A DNA stretch of 7,842 nt, taken from positions 1-7,842 of the forward strand of contig JANYEF010000017.1 in the NCBI GenBank assembly GCA_025363325.1, written 5' to 3'. A program made the position numbers and the translations under genes. Source of the DNA: Nitrospira sp. (GTDB lineage Bacteria; Nitrospirota; Nitrospiria; Nitrospirales; Nitrospiraceae). This document shows, piece by piece, positions 4,938 to 7,842 of the stretch. Every line of letters starts with the position of its first letter. The stretch's first letter is position 1. The notes beneath the pieces are model-generated. The model did no database searches. It had not been told where the DNA came from and saw nothing but the letters and a program-made list of their open reading frames with translations.

Positions 4938-5783
4938 TCAGGCGGCGAGGCTGTGCAGCACTGTCGTGAGTGAGGCCTTCGCTTTCCTGTCCTCGCCGAC
5001 GGTGCGCTCGCGCAGCCTGCGGACTAACTCCTGGTAGGACGACGAGCGGATAATTTTCTCGAACTGACTGCGGTAATTTTTCACCAGGCTGACCCCGTCC
5101 ACCACGAGGTCGTAGGCGTGCCACGTCCCGTCTTTGATGTGCAGCCGGTAATCCATCGGGATTTCGACTTTGCTCGACCGCAGCTCGGTCCGCACCTCCG
5201 CATAGTTCCCCTCGATCCGTTCAGAGAGATAGAATACTTGTTGTCCCGAATACCCTTCAATTTTTTCGGCATAGCGGTCGGAGAGAAAGCTCTTGAAGAG
5301 TTCGACGAATTCGGCCCGCTCGCCGGCTGTGAGGGGAGCCCAGTGGGTCGCGAGTGCACGCTTCGACATCTCCGTGTAGTCGAAGTGGGAAGCGATGACC
5401 GCTTCCAGCATATGTCGGCGCGGGATGAGCTTGGCCGGATCCTTCAGCGTCTCGTCTTTGAGGATGCGGAAGACTTCGGTGAGCGTCGAGCGGACCGCCT
5501 CAGTGGGGGGCTCCTGGGCCTGGACCGATGAGCCGAGCATGAAGAAGCAAGCCAGCGCGACAAGAAATATGGGAAGGGCGAAGACCGTGCTCTTGGCGAT
5601 CCAAGGACGGCGCCAGAGACTGTGGCGCGTGAAGGGGGAGACAGGCGCGATCCGACGTTCGAAGTTCGGGGTTCGAAGTTCCGAGAACCTCGAACTTCGG
5701 ACCTCGAACCCTCGCCCGTCCCGCCAGTCTCGCGCGGCTATCCTCCTGGGGTGCTCTCCTCTTGTCCTAGATGTGCAGGCCAT
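4938..5783 (-). CDS. MlaC/Ttg2D-family periplasmic phospholipid-binding protein
   Basis: A 281-residue frame whose C-terminal 190 residues match the MlaC/Ttg2 (toluene-tolerance) family, soluble periplasmic carriers that shuttle phospholipids between outer-membrane MlaA and the inner-membrane MlaFEDB transporter. Signatures are 'YTEMSKRALATHWAPLTAGERAEFVELFKSFL' split over 136-167, 'VDYR'-like 'MDYRLHIKDGTWHAYDLVVDG' (210-230), and 'SLVKNYRSQF' (232-241). A hydrophobic signal segment at 66-86 ends in 'SSVQAQ', a likely cleavage region. The start is odd. ATG 5783 has no clear Shine-Dalgarno, an in-frame TAA lies at 5825-5823, and no ATG, GTG or TTG occurs between Met1 and Met82, which lies inside the signal segment. 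Residues 26-44 are encoded by a GTTCGAAGTTC repeat, so the first 60 residues are probably repeat-derived. No mlaEFD genes are in the window. The family call is strong; the true start and expression are uncertain. Confidence 0.85.
   Translation of the reverse strand: MACTSRTRGEHPRRIAARDWRDGRGFEVRSSRFSELRTPNFERRIAPVSPFTRHSLWRRPWIAKSTVFALPIFLVALACFFMLGSSVQAQEPPTEAVRSTLTEVFRILKDETLKDPAKLIPRRHMLEAVIASHFDYTEMSKRALATHWAPLTAGERAEFVELFKSFLSDRYAEKIEGYSGQQVFYLSERIEGNYAEVRTELRSSKVEIPMDYRLHIKDGTWHAYDLVVDGVSLVKNYRSQFEKIIRSSSYQELVRRLRERTVGEDRKAKASLTTVLHSLAA
5655..5710. repeat. GTTCGAAGTTC direct and inverted repeat cluster
   Basis: GTTCGAAGTTC occurs twice in direct orientation (5657-5667 and 5671-5681, a 14-bp period). 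Reverse-complement pieces CGAACTTCGG and CCTCGAACC follow up to 5710, so the block can fold into an imperfect hairpin. It lies inside the 5' end of the MlaC-like frame. Similar 'GGTTCGAAGTTC' strings are, as I recall, dispersed in Nitrospira genomes. Confidence 0.7.
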
Positions 5784-5823
5784 CGACGTTCTGCTGTGCC
5801 GAAATGGTTTTTCCGTAGCCTCT

Positions 5824-6017
5824 TAGCCCGCATTATTCATGACGGTTCGTCGCGAAATCGCTAAGCCGCGTCGCGAGACCGGCGCACGGAGTCTTGAGGA
5901 CCCGATGCGTACTCGTGCAGTACGGTGAGGGTCCGAGGGGCGAGTCCGCCTGCCGAAGGCCCGTCGTAGCCGCGGATCGGCGATTGCAGCAGAAGCGTTC
6001 ATGAATAATGCGGGCTA
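5824..6017. mobile_element. 194-bp palindromic MITE-like repeat element
   Basis: The left end TAGCCCGCATTATTCATGA (5824-5842) is a perfect 19-bp reverse complement of the right end (5999-6017). Imperfect inverted homology continues inward (for example AATCGC and CCGCG blocks on both arms), so the whole element can form a long cruciform. The centre holds a separate strong hairpin. There is no transposase gene; the 98-residue minus-strand frame covering it is low-complexity translation of the repeat. The ends carry TA at both outer edges, so a TA target duplication is possible but cannot be proved. It sits 24 bp downstream of the dodecin gene and 40 bp upstream of the MlaC-like ATG. It could act as a transcription barrier between them. 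Confidence 0.75.
5898..5934. repeat. two-tier hairpin at the centre of the palindromic element
   Basis: Outer stem GGACCC/GGGTCC (5898-5903 and 5929-5934), a 4x4 internal loop GATG/GTGA, inner stem CGTACT/AGTACG (5908-5913 and 5919-5924) and a five-base loop CGTGC. All twelve stem pairs are Watson-Crick. No T-run follows on either strand, so it is structural rather than a simple terminator. Confidence 0.75.
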
Positions 6018-6041
6018 GAACCCTACTCCCTCCATGACCCG

Positions 6042-6242
6042 TCACTCCAGCACGAATGTTACTTTTAAATCCACGCGATACAAGGCGACTTTGCCGTTGT
6101 CGATCACTACGTGTTGCTCCTTCACCCAAGCCGATTTGATGTTGTGCACGGTCTTGGATGCCTTGGTGATCCCGTTCTGAATGGCATCTTCGAAACTTTT
6201 CGGAGATTCGACACTCAACTCGATAATCTTTGCTACCGACAT
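6042..6242 (-). CDS. dodecin, flavin-binding protein
   Basis: A 66-residue protein with the complete dodecin fold: beta1 'VAKIIELSVESPKSF', one helix 'EDAIQNGITKASKTVHNIKSAW', then two long strands 'VKEQHVVIDNGK' and 'VALYRVDLKVTFVLE'. Dodecins assemble into hollow 12-mers in the cytoplasm and hold stacked flavin pairs (riboflavin, FMN or FAD), buffering free flavin and limiting photo-oxidative damage. W39 is the conserved tryptophan that stacks on the isoalloxazine ring. The 'YRV' segment (55-57) stands where archaeal and mycobacterial dodecins have 'YQV', a common bacterial variant. AAGGAGGA lies a few bases before ATG 6242, a strong ribosome-binding site. The gene appears monocistronic: the palindromic element follows 24 bp after the stop, and a weak sigma-54-like site lies about 100 bp upstream. 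The assignment is secure. Confidence 0.96.
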   Translation of the reverse strand: MSVAKIIELSVESPKSFEDAIQNGITKASKTVHNIKSAWVKEQHVVIDNGKVALYRVDLKVTFVLE

Positions 6243-6344
6243 GGGACTCCTCCTTTGTTGTACGCGTGAGCGCGGGTTACATTAACGTTGTCACTCTTCA
6301 GTATGCCGCTGAAAGGCTCAGCTTCATCCCTAAAATTGTTGAGG

Positions 6345-6360
6345 AGCAAGCGACATGCCG
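6345..6360 (-). promoter_or_regulatory. weak sigma-54-like site upstream of dodecin
   Basis: The minus strand reads CGGCAT-GTCGC-TTGCT. The GG and GC pairs have correct spacing and the -12 half TTGCT is ideal, but the -24 half differs from TGGCAC at two positions. The start would fall near 6334, leaving a leader of about 90 nt. It is suggestive mainly because two better sites of the same type occur in the window. Confidence 0.25.
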
Positions 6361-6508
6361 TCAGGCTGTGGCAACGCCCTATCGGGAGAATGGTGGCAGT
6401 GCTTGGGTTTACGGTTAGGGAATGAAGATGAAGGCGGCGATCCGTATCCGATCTCCGGGCAAAGTGCCTCAAACCTCAGAATGCCACTGTTGCAAAGAGC
6501 GACAGAAT

Positions 6509-6886
6509 TCACGGTGCCTTCCTCACCGGGCACTCACGCGTGCCGCTTGTGAATCGTAATGTGATTCCCGTCCGGATCCTCGATCTCGCCATCCGGCAGA
6601 CAGGCGTCTCGAAGACTTCCGTAACGAACGACACGGCCCGCTCCTTCATCTTGTGGACATACGCATCGAGATCGGACACTTCGAATGCCACGACAGCTCC
6701 CTTTGCCCCCGGAGTATGGCCCATCTCCGTCGTTGTGATGGCGAAGGTCGAACCGCCAACGTCATATTCCACCCAGATGTTTTGGTAGTGGTAGCTCACG
6801 TGCAAGCCAAGCACATGTTCATAGAAAGCTCGCGCCTGCTCCATATGCGAGACCGGATAGACGGTGAAGGCGATTGAGGTGATCAT
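6509..6886 (-). pseudogene. VOC-family (glyoxalase/bleomycin-resistance fold) protein with C-terminal frameshift
   Basis: ATG 6886 with AAGGAG nine bases upstream opens a VOC protein. Residues 1-30 give 'ITSIAFTVYPVSHMEQARAF' followed by YEHVLGL, the classic first beta-alpha-beta unit. 'NIWVEYDVGGSTFAITT' forms the strands of the first module, and 'GAVVAFEVSDLDAYVHKMKERAV' opens the second. After 'FETPVCRMA' (residue 100) the reading frame degrades to basic nonsense ending at 6509. The neighbouring frame continues with the expected VOC ending 'EIEDPDGNHITIHKRHA' and stops at 6534. Restoring one base near 6588-6590 would give a normal protein of about 117 residues, so the coding sequence is short by one base. 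VOC enzymes include glyoxalase I, dioxygenases and antibiotic-binding proteins; the substrate here is not predictable. It starts 53 bp after the Suf-like gene ends. This is either a recent pseudogene or a sequence error. Confidence 0.85.
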
Positions 6887-6939
6887 TGAGAGCGTCTCCT
6901 TATAACCTAGTCACTATGAGGTTTCTATGTGGTTCGAAC

Positions 6940-7164
6940 TCACCGCAGAATCCCGCTCACGATCATCTCGACCGCTTGCTCAGGGCTAAGCCCCCGCGCC
7001 ATCAAGGTTTCGAGTTCTTTCTTATCCACGCTGCCGATGGCCGCTTCGTGTGTGACTTTCGCCTCCGGGTGGAAGACTCTCACGATAGGGATTGCACTAG
7101 CATGGGCTTGGCCCTGTACGATCTCCATGCAATCGACATGGCCGCGCGCGCCTTTGGCATAGGC
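6940..7164 (-). pseudogene. C-terminal remnant of the SufB/SufD-family gene, after an in-frame TAA
   Basis: The frame of the upstream Suf-like gene continues unchanged past its TAA (7167-7165). It reads 'AYAKGARGHVDCMEIVQGQ', then 'FHPEAKVTHEAAIGSVDKKELETLMARGL' (in pieces), then 'SPEQAVEMIVSGILR' to a stop at 6940. The H-E-A of 'VTHEAAIG' and the 'L-x-x-L-M-x-R-G-L-S-x-x-x-A' ending are diagnostic of the SufB/SufD C-terminus. An internal ATG at 7128 could start a 62-residue peptide, but no good ribosome-binding site precedes it. Read alone it lacks the beta-helix core and would not be expected to function. Confidence 0.85.
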
Positions 7165-7839
7165 TTAGGTGATGCCGATGATCTCGGCCTGTGCTTGGCC
7201 CTCCAGCACGACACGCGTCTTGATGAGGCCGCGTGACCGCTCCCCTCGGAGCATCACCGCTTCTTTGAGCGTGATGTGGTCGGTCTTGTGCGCGAAGATC
7301 TTCGCGCTGAGTTCGGCGATGCCCTCTTCCCCCACTTCGACGAGATAGTCGATGTCGAGGTTCCCCACTGAACCGGAGAGTAACGAGAAGTCTGAAAAAT
7401 AGCGGGCGCCTTTTCCGATCTTGATCGTTGCATGTGGAAGGACCTGCATGCCGCCATGGGGGCCGTGGTAGTGGCCTTCGGTGTAGGTCAGCGACGCGCC
7501 TGGTCCAATCTCCATGACGGCCTGCATCCGATGTTCTGCCGCTTGCGCGAAGGGAAAGAGACAGTGGGACAGCACCCGCGCCTGTGCCCCTTCGCATACT
7601 TGTATGTCGAGCTTGATCTGTTGCACCCCGGTGGGGTGGGCCAGGCCGAAGCACATGTGGATAGGCTGGGCGATCTGCGCGCCCGCCTCAACAATCAGTT
7701 TTCCCACGATGGCGTTCGGTGTTTCCTCCATCTCCACGCGGAGGCCGGGAACGGTTCGATGGCTGAGGATGCGATGTCCGTGTGCCACGACATGCGCGAT
7801 ACGCGTATCATCGAGGATCGATGGCTCAGCACCGACCAT
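7165..7839 (-). CDS. SufB/SufD-family Fe-S cluster assembly protein, truncated by premature stop
   Basis: A 224-residue frame that forms the N-terminal and beta-helix part of a SufB/SufD scaffold protein, which with the SufC ATPase builds Fe-S clusters in the cytoplasm. Recognisable stretches are 'LSHCLFPFAQAAEHRMQAVME', then 'YTEGHYHGPHGGMQVLPHA', 'GARYFSDFSLLSGSVGN' and 'KTDHITLKEAVMLRGERSRG'. It ends at TAA (7167-7165) immediately after 'AEIIGIT'. The homologous sequence resumes in the same frame without a gap, so a single substitution (for example GAA or CAA to TAA) explains it. With the downstream part the protein would have about 299 positions, near the size of short archaeal/Nitrospirota-type SufBD proteins. 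ATG 7839 is only three bases from the window edge, so the gene may begin further upstream and its ribosome-binding site cannot be judged. A sufC neighbour would be expected outside the window. Confidence 0.85.
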   Translation of the reverse strand: MVGAEPSILDDTRIAHVVAHGHRILSHRTVPGLRVEMEETPNAIVGKLIVEAGAQIAQPIHMCFGLAHPTGVQQIKLDIQVCEGAQARVLSHCLFPFAQAAEHRMQAVMEIGPGASLTYTEGHYHGPHGGMQVLPHATIKIGKGARYFSDFSLLSGSVGNLDIDYLVEVGEEGIAELSAKIFAHKTDHITLKEAVMLRGERSRGLIKTRVVLEGQAQAEIIGIT

Positions 7840-7842
7840 CGA

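Noticed and set aside
5655..5710. Short CRISPR-like array
   Set aside because: The 11-bp units are only 14 bp apart with no spacers, units appear in both orientations, and no cas genes are near.
5784..5805. Sigma-54-like site (TCGGCAC region) upstream of the MlaC-like gene
   Set aside because: A -24-like CGGCAC is present but there is no GC pair at the required -12 spacing.
5833..6129. 98-residue minus-strand protein overlapping the palindromic element and dodecin
   Set aside because: It is the translation of the repeat element continued from the wrong frame of the dodecin gene, with no start signal.
7165..7167. Programmed readthrough or recoding at the Suf-like TAA
   Set aside because: The codon is TAA, not the TGA or TAG used for selenocysteine or pyrrolysine, and no downstream stem-loop or slippery site was evident; mutation or error is simpler.

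Overview
The window looks like a chromosomal segment of a Nitrospira-type bacterium (phylum Nitrospirota). The basis is a moderately high GC content, the gene set, a 194-bp palindromic repeat ending in TAGCCCGCATTATTCATGA, and GGTTCGAAGTTC-type repeats. I associate both repeats with Nitrospira genomes from memory; I could not search, so the assignment is probable rather than proven. Every gene I can support is on the minus strand, so transcription runs from high to low coordinates.

Right end (6509-7842): a SufB/SufD-family Fe-S assembly protein broken by an in-frame TAA, then a VOC (glyoxalase/bleomycin-resistance fold) protein whose C-terminus is knocked out of frame by one missing base. Middle (4938-6360): a dodecin flavin-storage protein, then the palindromic MITE-like element, then an MlaC/Ttg2D-type periplasmic lipid-binding protein whose N-terminus contains a GTTCGAAGTTC repeat and which lacks a convincing ribosome-binding site. 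Next (3459-4428): a protein of four CBS domains preceded by a good sigma-54-like promoter. A 62-aa cysteine-rich (zinc-ribbon-like) protein follows at 2974-3162.

The left third (1-2761) is the most coherent unit. It is a tight six-gene operon in transcription order: small winged-helix-like protein, Hsp20 chaperone, 51-aa His-rich single-span membrane microprotein, phosphoribosyltransferase-fold protein, BCAM0308-family zinc-ribbon protein, and exported NTF2-like protein (running off the window). Gaps between genes are 22-54 bp. A near-consensus sigma-54 promoter (TGGCAC-N5-ATGCA) lies 45 bp upstream of the first gene. The CBS gene carries a sister site (TGGCTC-N5-ATGCA), and a weaker one lies before the dodecin gene. 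Together the genes suggest a stress or dormancy module: chaperone, nucleotide- or PRPP-sensing proteins, a possible ribosome-associated factor, flavin buffering and envelope lipid maintenance, possibly under common RpoN control. This reading is inferred from family content and promoter patterns, not demonstrated.
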